Positions 52,574-64,000 of a DNA stretch of 64,000 nucleotides are shown one piece after another. A program made the position numbers and the translations under genes. Location: NCBI RefSeq assembly GCF_014529535.1, contig NW_023503423.1:3272473-3336472 (forward strand), written 5' to 3'. The notes below the pieces were generated by a model. The model ran no database searches. It worked only from the letters and a program-made list of their open reading frames with translations, and was not told the DNA's origin. Source of the stretch: Bradysia coprophila. Its lineage: Eukaryota; Arthropoda; Insecta; Diptera; Sciaridae. The stretch's first letter is position 1. Every line of letters starts with the position of its first letter.

Positions 52574-53164
52574 ACAACTGTTGAAAATGATTGTTCGCTA
52601 ATTTTACGGGTTAAGCTCGTAAATGAGCTAATTCGGCCGAGTAGATCCGCAGGGACGCCGACTTGTGTTTGTGAGTAGTGGTGCTCATACAACAAGCGAA
52701 TCTGGGAGTAGTAGTGCTCTTTCAAGTAAAACTGGAAAGATGTAGTGGTGCTCATCATTCGAGTAGTGGTGCCCGAGCCTCGCTTGTCCTTAGAAGTCGG
52801 CGCCCATGTAGATCCGGATTGGTAGGATGACAATGTTTCCACGAGGGGCAGGCCGATGAATGCTCGAATACATCCTCTATTTCTTTGATATTGTTGACAT
52901 TCTTGGCACATAAAACTCGGAAATATCTTACAATCTGTTTTCACACGTTAGGAAAAAAAAAATAAAAATATTCAGATGTCCTAACTAAGAAAATGACAAA
53001 TGTCAAAAACTCTCCTTCACAACTCCACCACAATTAAATTTCGACTCAACGGTCTGCGGCCAGATAAAATTCACTTCGTAAGTGCGCCTTCCATTTCAAA
53101 ACACGGGACATTTTGACGCACAGTTTTTGACATTTGTGACATGAAGTCAGCGGTCCATTTTCCC

Positions 53165-53391
53165 AAGGTTCGGAAAGAACAGGTTAAGACACTTTCGAGT
53201 TGATCACGAAGGCGGTGTGATTAAAATTTTCCTGTAGCGCCAACTAGGTTTGGAAAATTTTATATGACGATTTCAACTTAACAAAAAAAAATTTGTTGTC
53301 AAGTTGACTCAAACAATATACATGTCTGAATTGTCAAGATTTGTGTTTCACCCGCCTTCGTAAGTGTCTTAACCTGTTCTTTCAGAACCTT
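53165..53391. repeat. Foldback repeat
   Basis: Arms AAGGTTCGGAAAGAACAGGT, then TAAGACACTT…CGAAGGCGG, and complement CCGCCTTCG…AAGTGTCTTA, ACCTGTTCTTTCAGAACCTT. Inner sequence is unremarkable. Confidence 0.7.
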
Positions 53392-53903
53392 GCATTTTCC
53401 CTCCCTAGTTATTTTTTTTTGCGGACTTATGGCGTCATTAGTACGTCCAATATCTATCGAGAGAAGAGTCTTTGAAATCATGAAGTGATCAGTTTCAACA
53501 GATTTTGGTATGATTAAAAATCGAATTACCTTGCAGGAGGCTCAAGTATTTAAAGCATCGGAAGCAAGATGTCTGATTGTGGGAATTTCCAAAGTGCGAT
53601 CAGTTTAGGCGCTTTTTCAAGTTCTACTTGGAACACCAGGTTGAGTGATTTTACGAAATCTCTGGGTCCAACTGTAGTAGTCAGAACCGCGTTGGAAATG
53701 TATTTCAGTTAAAAATATTCAGAAACAGCCTCAATATACATACACAAAGGCGGGACCTTAGTATGCACAGCTTTAGTGAAGCCTAAAAAAATGATAGTAA
53801 AGTACTGCTTCATCAGCACACATGTGGGACTGTAGCAGAAAACATTTGATAAAAATTCTTATTTTCATAATCAATATTTGAATTGATTCCATTCCATGTT
53901 TAT

Positions 53904-54155
53904 TCCCTTGACTGAAAGTCAGGGTCTTACACCAGAAAATACCGAAAAATGTGTGTAACAAATAGGTTCACTGTGATTGAAAATGTATGAAATGCTATGA
54001 AAAACGTTAAATGTGGGTAACAAAAAATCGTTGAGGGCACGATAACTTGAGTAATTTGTAACCAATTTGGATGATTCTTTTTTTTAAATACGTGGAATTA
54101 AAATCCCGAGGCTAAGTTCGAAGATGGGCTATGTAGGACTAAGGATCTGGAAGCT
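53904..54155. repeat. CTTGACTGAAAGTCA-headed repeat, copy 2
   Basis: Diverged copy of 27632-27873: CCCTTGACTGAAAGTCAGGG, TCTTACACCAGAAAATACC, AAAATGTATGAAAT, GAGTAATTTGTA, CCCGAGGCTAAGTTCGAAGA, AAGGATCTGGAAG. Confidence 0.65.
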
Positions 54156-54159
54156 ATCC

Positions 54160-55343
54160 GAGAAAAACGGGATTTTATACTGTTGATCATAGCCTCAATT
54201 AAAATAGATTACTTTGATGAAATTTGATTTTGTTTGGTAGTGTGGGTAAATCATAAGGGTTTGTTTTCGACGTGCATGAAACTAGAAGGAAGAATAATTT
54301 CATCATTCGATGCCTATCTTCTAACGTGTAAACATCTCTTCCTAACAACTTGATAGTTGACTATCAAATTTGATATTTGACTAACAGCTTGATAGTTGTT
54401 GGCTATCAAATTTGATAGTTGTTTGTCATTTATCAAGTAAGTAGTTTTTTACTCCCTTTACAACGACATCTTACGGATGTTACGCCAGCGAAATGCCTGT
54501 TATCAAATTAGCACACTTTGATTAAAAAATTTTGCAGGCAAATAAGATGAACTATCTCAATTAATTTCTGAAGATTTTTTTTAAATTCATGGAATTAAAT
54601 GAATCAAAGAGAATATTGTAAAAATTTTACGAGTGTGAAGTTTGCGTAATTCACACGAGTCGTGACATTTTATTCACGATTGAAGGTTTTGTGAATGGGA
54701 AATCGAGGGAATATTTTTTCTCGGTCTACCAATTTTCTCCTTTTACAAATATTTTTAATCCCTTTACCATTATAGAGTGGTACCAATTTACAGAAAATAT
54801 TGGTAAAATGAGTTATTCTTAACGATGAAGCAAAAACTAATTAAGTTCATTTATTACCATGTCACCATGTGAAGGTATATTAAGTACCGGTGAACTTCTT
54901 TTTTTTTCGAAAAAGTGTAAGAGAAGAACATCTATCGCAATTTTTTATTTTGTGAAAAAGTCCTCGTTCCACATTCACAAAACAAGCTTCGCATCTGCTC
55001 TGATGTAACAAAAAGGCAATCAAACAGAATAATAGACAGCTCATACGAGTGGGAAGTTCTAATCTACACGAGTCATATTTTATTTATGATTTGAGGTTGA
55101 TTGAAAATCTTGAAAATTGAAAATTTTAAAGAAAATTGAGAGCTCAAAAATAATTCCACTTTACCCTCGATGGTTTCCAAGAAAAAAAAATTGACAAATT
55201 TTACTGTCATTTGCGTGGAGTAAATATATTATGCATTAAATGTGACAAGTTTTCATGAATACGTCAAAAATACATTTAGAAAAGTGTCAGTCAAGGGACC
55301 TGACCCGCCCAAAAGGTGGGACCTAGTATTTAAGTAAAACAAA
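54160..55343. other. Intergenic, nothing recognised
   Basis: AT-rich. Short tandem TTGATAGTTG/CTATCAAATTTGATAG repeats at 54350-54430. No gene seen. Confidence 0.4.
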
Positions 55344-55446
55344 CCCGGGTAAAAATAAAAGTCTGAAAAGTCTCGTATCTGTTGTCTTTTGAGACGTGAA
55401 CATATCTACGTTTTCCGAACTTTTGAGACTTTTATTTTTACCCGGG
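55344..55446. repeat. Small foldback with CCCGGGTAAAAATAAAAG ends
   Basis: Terminal inverted repeats CCCGGGTAAAAATAAAAGTC and complement, extended by GAAAAGTCTCG / CGAACTTTTGAG. About 100 bp in total. Confidence 0.7.
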
Positions 55447-55591
55447 AATGCAAAAAGAACTGTAAGTAGGTTTATAGCAATACTCCCATTTATTCCGTGC
55501 TGATCAATTAAATTGTCGTGTTCTATTTAAAAGCACGCTTGAATTCCAACTGGTATACATTAAACGTGGCGTATTCAACCAAGAAAGTAAA

Positions 55592-56773
55592 ATGATAATC
55601 TTGCTGTTCTGTGCATATTTTTGCTCATTTGTAAGCGACCGTTTATTGTTTTAAGGTAAAAATGATTTTCGTTGAATAGATCTTTTTAGGTACTCACTTC
55701 AAATGGACTGGAATCCAATCCTTGTGACTGCACAAATCCGGTGGGTTAAACAAAATTGTAGAATTGAGATAATGAATAATTTTCAAATACAGGTGTACAC
55801 GGACCAACCGACAAATATAGTTCACTGTTATTCCAAAACCAAATTCTACGATCAAGTGCACGCAAATTTCGCCATTGTAAATAGTTTTCTAGATCAAGCG
55901 TCGGCAAAGGCCTGCAATTATACCGTGTACCGAAACATTGTGGCTAAAATGAAGAACTCAATATTGCACATTATCGACGCATATTTCGAATGCAAAGAAT
56001 GCGATTGCGTAGAAGCCATCATGAGCGCTCGTCAGGAGTACGTCAACACCGTATCAACGCTATTCGCTCCATCTTTGGCATGCTCCTATGTAACCTGGGA
56101 ACCCGAATGCTCTGTTAATATTAAACATGCCACGTACTTTAGCTGTGAAAATATTTTGACTACATTGATTGGATGTGCTAACCTTAAGTCAGCATGCCAA
56201 CGTCCAAACATAAGACTTCTATTCTCTGAGCTACTTTCGAAGAAGACTGTCGACTGTAATTGCGTGAAGATAGTAATTTTGTTTTTTGTGATTTATTCTT
56301 CAATTGCCGCCGTATTTTTACCGAAAGTGTATTTTTAGGATCAACGACCCATTCCTGTTAGCGAAGAACAGTGCTACTCTCCGGAATACATTTCCTCTGT
56401 GAAAAAGTTCATCACCGACAATTTCGATCGAGTGAAAGAGACGTATCACAATGCCAGCATAGCCAATCCACAATGCGACTATACAGAATTCGTGAAGGAT
56501 GTGACAGATCTAGGAGAAAAAACCATTCAATGGCCAAACATTCTTCAACAAGAGTATCCCACATTCGAAGAAATAAAATCTTTTTTGGAGCAATTGAGAA
56601 TCGCATCTAAGCAAATCAACGAAAAGATTCGTGCGTACATTATAAATGAGACGAAAAGTTGTTATTTTGCCCCAAGACAATTGCGACAGTCGGTACTGAC
56701 AATATCCAATTACGCTCTTCAAATTTTAACCAAATGTGTAACGTACCGAGATCCAAACAATTCTTTTTGCTAA
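55592..56773 (+). CDS. Secreted protein of unknown function with duplicated Cys-rich domain
   Basis: Not recognised. Four exons: 55592-55630, 55690-55740, 55793-56272 and 56339-56773 (TAA); 334 aa, every junction phase 0 with GT-AG. Residues 1-17 (MIILLFCAYFCSF…) form a signal peptide, so the product is probably secreted; a few N-x-S/T sequons (e.g. NYT, NAS) occur. Exons 3 and 4 each encode one copy of a related helical, Cys-containing domain: DQPTNIVHCYS against DQRPIPVSEEQCYS, then about 30 residues on ACNYTVYRNIV against QCDYTEFVKDV. Exon 3 also has a Cys-rich patch ECKECDC. Phase-0 borders around each copy suggest exon duplication. A lineage-specific secreted or salivary/haemolymph-type protein is only a guess. 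Confidence 0.8.
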
Positions 56774-57230
56774 TCGAAATGGCCACCCACGACATTATTT
56801 CGATAATAAAGGAACCTTTTCTTACAAAAAAAAAACGTGTTTCATTATACCATAAATATATAGGTGCCACGGTCTGAGGCATTTACACTATATTATGGGA
56901 CGTTATAAAACGCGTTCATGATGGTGACTTAGATAATATCGTTCAAATTTCCAGCGTTATCACGGCTCTGACTTTCCCGATGACTGTACCTTCCTGGACC
57001 TACTATTTTGTATGAATTTTTTTTACAGATGTTTTTACAGTGTCCCGTTTCAGTACTCTATTTAGAGTAGTGCTTGAAGTGCGCTATGTGTCCAGAAGAA
57101 ATATAGCAAACAAGAAAAGCTGTTTTTTTAAAACTCTCTGATTGTAATGGGACAAAATATTTTGCTTTTTTGACCAAATTACAAATAAAATTAGAATCGT
57201 TAAGTTCTCGCTGCTGTTAGTTTTTCTGAT

Positions 57231-57440
57231 GGGGATAAATTTTACTTTAGGTTAAGTGTCGGTCACAACCCAGCCATACACACCGACATGACCACCGACT
57301 CATCCTAATTCACTATACGTATAGAAGGTCGAGCGGCAATTTATGACTACTTATAATGAATCAGGATAAGTCGGCAATCATGTTGGTGTGCGTTCAATCT
57401 TGGTGTCACCGTCACTTACCTAAAGTAAAATTTAGCCCCA
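57231..57440. mobile_element. MITE with GGGG(A/C)TAAATTTTACTTTA ends
   Basis: Inverted termini GGGGATAAATTTTACTTTAG…TTAAGTG and CACTTACCTAAAGTAAAATT…CCCC. Inner inverted matches ACACACCGACATGA / TCATGTTGGTGTG-like. The right terminus overlaps the start of the duplicated block at 57423. Confidence 0.65.
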
Positions 57441-58251
57441 ATCTGAATTAATAACAGAGAGCTAAACGGAGGGACGAATTCAAGTGCGATCCGAGTAGAA
57501 TTATAATTAGTTATGGCACAGCACTGCTGAAATCGCTGAAAATTATTCTAAGCAAAAAGTTCTCGTAAATGCTTAGATTTTATAACTAACTTTTATTTAT
57601 TTTATAACAATAATAACACCCGCACTGCATCATAGTCGGATAGTCCATATCCTAACCAAAATGCATATCAAATTAAATATCATTTTCAATTAAAGATTTT
57701 TTTTTTGTAATTTGCTGGAAAGTAAAAAGTTTGGAAAGCGGTTACCCACAACCCGGTAACTTGCAATTATTTTTGTTAGGTATACATACACCGGCCATCA
57801 TTATTGCAACATGAACGAACATGTACGGCAATTTCTATGAGTGAGTACGTGAAAATTTCCATCATCCCCACTCTTCTCTTCCAAATTCAAATAATGAATA
57901 CAAATAGAGAACCAACATGGCAAATTTGCTCTTGTTTGCGTTTTTTGTCAGCTGTTTAGGTCTCTCGTGAGAATGATTTAAAATGATGATATTTCAGTGA
58001 TGACAGTCTTTATGTGAGCTACTCTATTACAATAATGTCTATTGGTGTATACGGTGTACAAGATGTTCCTGGGAAACATATTTGATTATATTTTTAAATC
58101 TGAAATTTTGTTCAAAACTATAGTTAACCCCATTTGCTGGATACGAGGGGTTACCCAATTAAAAAATGAGGACCCATCCACTTTTCTTTCTTTTGCTAAT
58201 ATATTGTAACATTTGTTCAATATTTAGCCTCAGTGCAGTGTTGCTTCCGAG
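57423..58251. repeat. Duplicated non-coding block, copy 1
   Basis: Nearly identical over most of its length to 60470-61461: AACACCCGCACTGCATC, GGCCATCAT(T/A)ATTGCAACAT, ACATGTACGGCAATTTCTAT, GCCTCAGTGCAGTGTTGCTT. Differs by a 130-bp extra stretch near its start and lacks about 280 bp present in copy 2. Confidence 0.85.
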
Positions 58252-58599
58252 CCCATATGACCGTTTATTACCAGGTGATTGTTGCTTCTGACTAATACTT
58301 TGACCGTTAGAGATTGACTTCTTACCGTATCGTTACCGCCTTATTACGACTGCTTATTTCCTGATGCTAAACGTGCTACATTACCTCGACCACTCTGTGC
58401 TCTGTAAACTTTTTTATCTTCCCGTGAAAGCTGTCCAAACAACGGCGGTAAAATATCTCGGCGAAAATTCAAAAAACAAAATATTCGAGGGAACCGAACA
58501 GAATGTCAAAATGACATGCTTGCGGTGTTTTTATTCAGAAAAAAGATCTCGGAATTACACAAAATCAACAGAGCAACAAAAATGCACTCGAATTTACGG

Positions 58600-59177
58600 G
58601 CCTTGCACTATGGATTCTTTGGGGATCCTTATTCGGATCTCCTTTTAGTGGAATGTTTCCGGCACTAGAATAGAGGCCACTGTCGTCCGATCCAGAGCTG
58701 GCCGATTGTACAACGATACGTAATGGTGGTAGCTCAAATTTCACTCTCCAATCGATAGCGGTAAGTTTTTCAATCCATTTCGGTCTGAAATTATAGATGG
58801 TCTGTATTGATCGAACATTCAAAGAGAAAATCTGGAACTTACGCTTCGGCGATAACTGCGTCAATTTAAAATTGGCATGACCCCTTCAATGTGTGATTGG
58901 ACGGTGTAAGTGGACCGCAGACCATTTGATGTAATATCACATGTGGCTAAAGAAAGTGGTTTTCGAAAACCGAAATATTTAAAAATATTTTCCCGAACGA
59001 CCAAAATTGAATATTAAAAATATTGTAGAGAACTTACCCTCTTCTATCTGGTCGCAGCTCGACAAATTTAGCTATAAGTCCTGTTATATAACAAATAACT
59101 GATTTTGTTCTTTTCATTGTTGCTAGATCTTTCTTGGCGGTCTGCCTGACTAAAACAGAATGAAGTAACGACATTGT
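58600..59177 (-). pseudogene. Possible small spliced gene or gene remnant
   Basis: Three spliced-looking open segments on the minus strand. (a) ATG at 59177 opens 46 codons (MSLLHSVLVRQTAKKDLATM…) to a donor GTAAGT near 59033. (b) An acceptor CTTTCTTTAG leads to about 58952-58853 with a GTAAGT donor. (c) An acceptor ATAATTTCAG near 58785 leads to about 70 open codons including PKWIEKLTAIDWRVKFELPP. The splice signals are good, but segment b has stops in the frame required by a and c, and two of its frames look coding on either side of a GGGG run. It could be a frameshifted pseudogene, have a mis-read exon, or be chance. The WRV(K/D)F pattern recalls COMM domains only weakly. Confidence 0.25.
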
Positions 59178-59199
59178 TACCTATGTTCGGATATGATTT

Positions 59200-60469
59200 T
59201 AGGTTTATATTCCTTTTGTTTATTTTTGCATTGTTTGTTTTAAAGCCATTGTGTTCCTACTGTTGACATCGTTGACGTAACCAACTAGAATGATTTATAA
59301 GTTCGATGAAAAATATACTAGATTTTGTGGCGGTTACGTTCGAATAAGTTGACCATAAAGACGTGTTTTTTCCAGCCCTGCTAAGAAGAAATTGTAAGAA
59401 ACAATCGTAGCGTTTGGCAATGATTTTCAAAAGATAAACAGGATCATAATTTTGAAATAATCTTGCCTATAAGGAAATTATAACCAAAATGAGAAGCGTC
59501 GAAGGTGAAAATTAAAAAAAAAGTGTTTAATTGGTTGTTGTTTGTTTCATTCGTTGATACGGGACCAATATGGCCAGTCCGGGGAATCGATCGCTTTCCC
59601 TAATCATCAAAAGTGTGCCATAGCGAACATTGATTGATGTTCCTCATCTCGGAACTTCGATCTACTACTCTTGAAAACTTCATGAAAACTCAACTTTTCT
59701 TCTGACATTTCAGAAAAGCTCGGAAAAGTCCAATGAAACTTTCCTCTTTCATTTGAGCTATATATAGCTATGGTAGTAGTCATGGCGGCTTCACAATAAT
59801 TCATCAAACATACCTCTGCACCGTAAACTTCAAAGAGGTGTGAGGAGAAGGTGACGGACTAAAATTTTGGGCTCCACATCGCATTAGACTCTGGAAGTCC
59901 ATATTTACCGATGGTCAAATTTTCAGACCTTTGTCACAAAATGCACTATGCAATCGCTAAGAACCCCCACCAATTATTATGTTCGGAAACCAGTTCGCGG
60001 AAAAATAATTATTTTTTTAAGAGCGAAACCACTTCATAACTGTACAACATGTAAATAACGATGATCTTTTCACGAGTGCGCATACAATTATTTTAAATTT
60101 CCGCAAAAGCATGGTAAAATGAACGTCATTGCAATACGAAAGCTTACGACAGAAAACTCATTAAACTTTCAAATTTTGAGTTGGATATTTTGCCTTATCC
60201 TTTTAAAAGCGTAATGAGATGAAAATGCATGTACACTTATACTTTTCCACTTTAACATCCGCGCCAGTAATTAAGATTTTCAAATTAAAACCAAAATAAA
60301 TTTTAATTTAATTGTAAAGTGGCGAAAAGCTCATTACAGAGAATTTCATCAAAATGTACAATCTTGATTGTCGCTCATTTCTATTTCAGAATTTTGTTAT
60401 TTCTACGAACATCGAACGCTGACTGTAATGCGAATCATCTTCCGCATTTTAGTACATTAAAAAAGTACT
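59200..60469. other. Intergenic, nothing recognised
   Basis: AT-rich DNA without a supported gene or repeat structure. Confidence 0.4.
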
Positions 60470-61461
60470 AAGTAAAATTTAGACCCAATCTGAATTACTA
60501 ACAAAGACTAACTATAACTAACTTCTATTTATTTTATAACAATAATAACACCCGCACTGCATCGTAGTCCATATCCTAACCAAAATCCATAACAAATTAA
60601 AGATTTTTTCTGTAATTTGCTGGAAAATAAAAAGTTTGGAAAGCGGTGGGTTGTATGTAACTTGAAATTAATTCTGTTAGGAATACATACACCGGCCATC
60701 ATAATTGCAACATGAACGAACATGTACGGCAATTTCTATGAGTGAGTACGTGAAAATTTCCATCATCCCCACTCTTCTCTTCCAAATTCAAATAATGAAT
60801 ACAAATAGAGAACCAACATGGCAAATTTGCTCTTGTTTGCGTTTTTTTTCAGCTGTTTAGGTCTCTCGTGAGAATGACTTAAAATGATGATATGTATTTC
60901 AGTGATGACAGTCTTTATGTGAGCTATTCTATTACAATAATGTCTATTGGTGTATTTGGTATAGGAGAATGGAGTTTAGAAACTAAGGGTAAAATCTATT
61001 ACAATTTAGTACCTTTCTTAATAAAAAGACTGCTGTCACTGATTTATTTTTTCATGAACAAACTTCACTGCTGTGACATTTCATGGGAATAAATCAATGT
61101 GAAGTTGTTACACAAAACAATAGTCCAGTGAGATTGAAGTACTATAAAAAAAATGTAACACCTCTACAGGCCAACCGACTAGGCGAATACAAGATGTTAA
61201 ATTACCAGAATAGGCAATTTTTAATAATATTGTTCCTGGGAACCATATTTGATTATATTTTTAAACAAATTGCATTGAACTGCTGTAATTTAATCAAAAT
61301 TCATCTGAAATTTTGTTCAAAACTTTGGTTAACCCCATTTGCTGGATACGAGGGGTTACCCGATTAAAAAATCAGGACCCATGGGACCCATTCACTTTTC
61401 TTTTGCTAATAGATTGTAACATTTGTTCAATACTTAGCCTCAGTGCAGTGTTGCTTCCGAG
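60470..61461. repeat. Duplicated non-coding block, copy 2
   Basis: Direct copy of 57423-58251, 3 kb apart. It carries an extra segment at about 60957-61235, between TGTCTATTGGTGTAT and TGTTCCTGGGAA, absent from copy 1. That segment is AT-rich with short open frames but no recognisable domain. Confidence 0.85.
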
Positions 61462-61601
61462 TCAGTCTGAATGTAAACTAAACGTATAAAATTTCATTAG
61501 AGTGTTCGAGATACGGTCTGAAAAAGAATAATTTTCATGTGAACCATCCATGCTCTATTACAAAAATATCAAATATTTTCCCATATTTCCCTTATTGTTA
61601 A

Positions 61602-61818
61602 TGACATGAGGCCATGCGTCATAATACAAATCGTGGGCCTAATAAAGTACTTTGCACGGAGATTGTCACAACAATTTATGCAACAGACGCATATAAAGTT
61701 TGCAGATCTTTAAGATCTTTCATGCAACTCAGCATCATAATGTGCAAAATTTGTAAACTTTAGATGCCTACTGTTGCATAAATTGTTGTGTTTCACACGG
61801 CCTGCAGCCTCGTGTCAT
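61602..61818. repeat. Foldback repeat (TGACATGAGGCC)
   Basis: Imperfect inverted arms: TGACATGAGGCC…GGGCC near the left, GGCCTGCAGCCTCGTGTCA on the right; CACAACAATTTATGCAACA against TGTTGCATAAATTGTTGTG. A direct relative of GGGCCTAATAAAGTACTTTG occurs at 61834 (GGCTAATAAAATACTTTG). Confidence 0.65.
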
Positions 61819-61872
61819 GATCACACATCTAGAGGCTAATAAAATACTTTGCACTCGATGTCATAAATACCT

Positions 61873-62120
61873 ATTACGGTTGCAAGGCTGTATACTTTGG
61901 GGAGGTCACGCAGACCGCCATTTTATAAGATACGCGGGAACACACCACTTCTGATGACTTTACATATACAAAAAATTCACCACATCATCAAGACGACGAG
62001 AATCATCAGAGTAGGTGAATTTTTGTATGAAATTGGCCATTTTATCATCAACTGTGGTGTGTCACCCGCGCATCTGTATCTGCGTGACCTCCACAAGTAT
62101 ACAGCCTTGTTACGGTTGTA
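61873..62120. repeat. Foldback repeat (GGTTGCAAGGCTGTATAC)
   Basis: Arms ACGGTTGCAAGGCTGTATAC, GAGGTCACGCAGA, ATACGCGGG(A)ACACACCA and complement. Relative at 40945-41045. Confidence 0.7.
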
Positions 62121-63259
62121 CAAGCTGTGAAGCTTTTGTACAGTGAAAATCGACACGATAAAAACGAATAGACCTACGGTTGATACGAAAAACCTTGTTT
62201 AAATCTGTTAGAAATAATTGGTTGGTTTGTATACCGTTGGTAACACCGGTAACAAGGTTACCACTGTTGATCTAGCCGTGTGCAGCACTGAACTGAGAGC
62301 ATGAGCATACATTGCAATGACTCTCTTTAGGTTTTTTGAAAGTTGTAAAAAGGTTTTAGGATCATAGTTTAGAGAGTTTATCATCAGTTCATCGTTGTTG
62401 TCCGAACGTGAAGTTCTATAAGAAGGAATCAATCGTCAAAGTTTTTACATTTTATTTAAAAAAAAAATAATCAAAGAAAATCAAATAATTTGGTAAGTGC
62501 TGAAAAATAGCGCTAAATTCACCGATCATAACTGAATTTTAACAATAAATTGTTGCGGGCAGCACAAAGAACAATTTGATAATATTTACAATAATAAGGC
62601 GTCAGTTTTGAGTCCTAAAATTCGAATTGAAAGTTTTTGGATTTTTTGAATGCATACAAAGTGAAGTGACGCGTTTTGCAGCCATTTTATTTTCTCGGTC
62701 TCGAAAGTGTATTTTCCACAAATTATGAAATTGACAATTTCCATGAAAATTAATGGATCACAATTGGATTTCAATGGAAATAAAAATCAAAATTTTTCTG
62801 AATTCATGATCGCGCGAAGTCGATCCGGACAGAGCAATATCAATTACCGGGCTAGAAATTCCGATTTTATTGGAAATTGAGTTTTTGTCTTAAATACTAT
62901 TGTCTTTGAAGAACGTCACGAAAAGTGGCGCCATTTTACTTTGTTGATTGTTTTTTTTCTCTTCTTCATTATTTGTGCGCCTGAATGCGCCGTGTATTAT
63001 GTTCTGAATGATTTCAATCAATGTTGAGTATTGGTGTATAGTGACTTTTTAGGGTTTTGATCATGCGTATTTAGGTGTTTACGGTGTTTTCCTGTTATTA
63101 ATTAACGACGCGGCGGCTTTTTCGATCGCTATATATCTACCGTATGAGAAACATCGAAAATTTCCAATTTTTTTTTTCTTCTTTCGTCTCATTCGGTTTT
63201 TGTTTTTGTAAAAAAGGAGAATTTTCACGAGGAAATTTTTTTTTTTGCGAAAATCGCAG

Positions 63260-63951
<692 letters not shown>

Positions 63952-64000
63952 ACTGTATTTTTTCTTAATTATAAACATCATAATCATCATAATTCGTGTA

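Noticed and set aside
52561..52944. 127-codon minus-strand frame with HYYSQ repeats
   Set aside because: Driven by short GTAGTGGTGCTCAT-like repeats and overlapping an element terminus; no start or splice evidence or recognisable domain.

Overview
This is eukaryotic nuclear DNA, AT-rich, with genes split by mostly short GT-AG introns and crowded with transposable-element debris. The gene set points to a dipteran insect, possibly a gnat-like lower fly. That placement is inference from protein resemblance and genome texture; nothing here was searched.

Genes, left to right. (1) The 3' part of a CTDSPL2-type HAD phosphatase (+, exons from 1 to 4258). (2) A complete SLC46/proton-coupled-folate-transporter-like MFS carrier (-, 18418 to 9400), which I assemble as 11 exons and 641 aa. 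(3) eIF3 subunit J (+, 34438-37838, 6 exons, 232 aa). (4) A sorting nexin of the SNX1/SNX2 type with PX and BAR domains (+, 42037-47289, 9 exons, 437 aa). (5) A phosphotriesterase-related protein (-, 49134 to 47615, 4 exons, 376 aa), convergent with the sorting nexin. (6) An unrecognised secreted protein with an internal domain duplication (+, 55592-56773, 4 exons, 334 aa). (7) A doubtful, possibly broken small minus-strand gene near 58.6-59.2 kb. (8) A single-exon histone H3.3 (+, 63541-63951). Exon boundaries were set by reading splice sites and checking phase; in each of genes 1-6 and 8 the exons join in one open frame to a stop.

The rest is mostly mobile DNA. Recognisable are: a 5'-truncated RTE retrotransposon with an open 667-codon reverse transcriptase frame; a fragment of another non-LTR element flanked by an unusually long (about 300 bp) direct duplication; a truncated Gypsy-type LTR element; four hAT-type non-autonomous elements with 8-bp target duplications; Harbinger-like MITEs with 3-bp TWA duplications; and four copies of a foldback family bounded by TTAA. 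Several elements are nested, and one nesting is confirmed by an empty site elsewhere in the window.

The most unusual features are large or regular palindromic structures. One is a 1.9-kb near-perfect inverted repeat about 170 bp upstream of the SLC46-like start codon. Another is a 1.5-kb TTAA-bounded hairpin inside that gene. Two separate families of short palindromes sit in regular arrays: ACGATAATATCGT-type dyads at about 20-bp period in an intron of the sorting nexin (related clusters near 21.0 and 49.7 kb), and 24-bp CTATTTGCACCCGGGTGCAA-type palindromes at about 36-bp period at 22.2-23.4 kb. These are eukaryotic repeat structures, not CRISPR arrays; their role is unknown to me.
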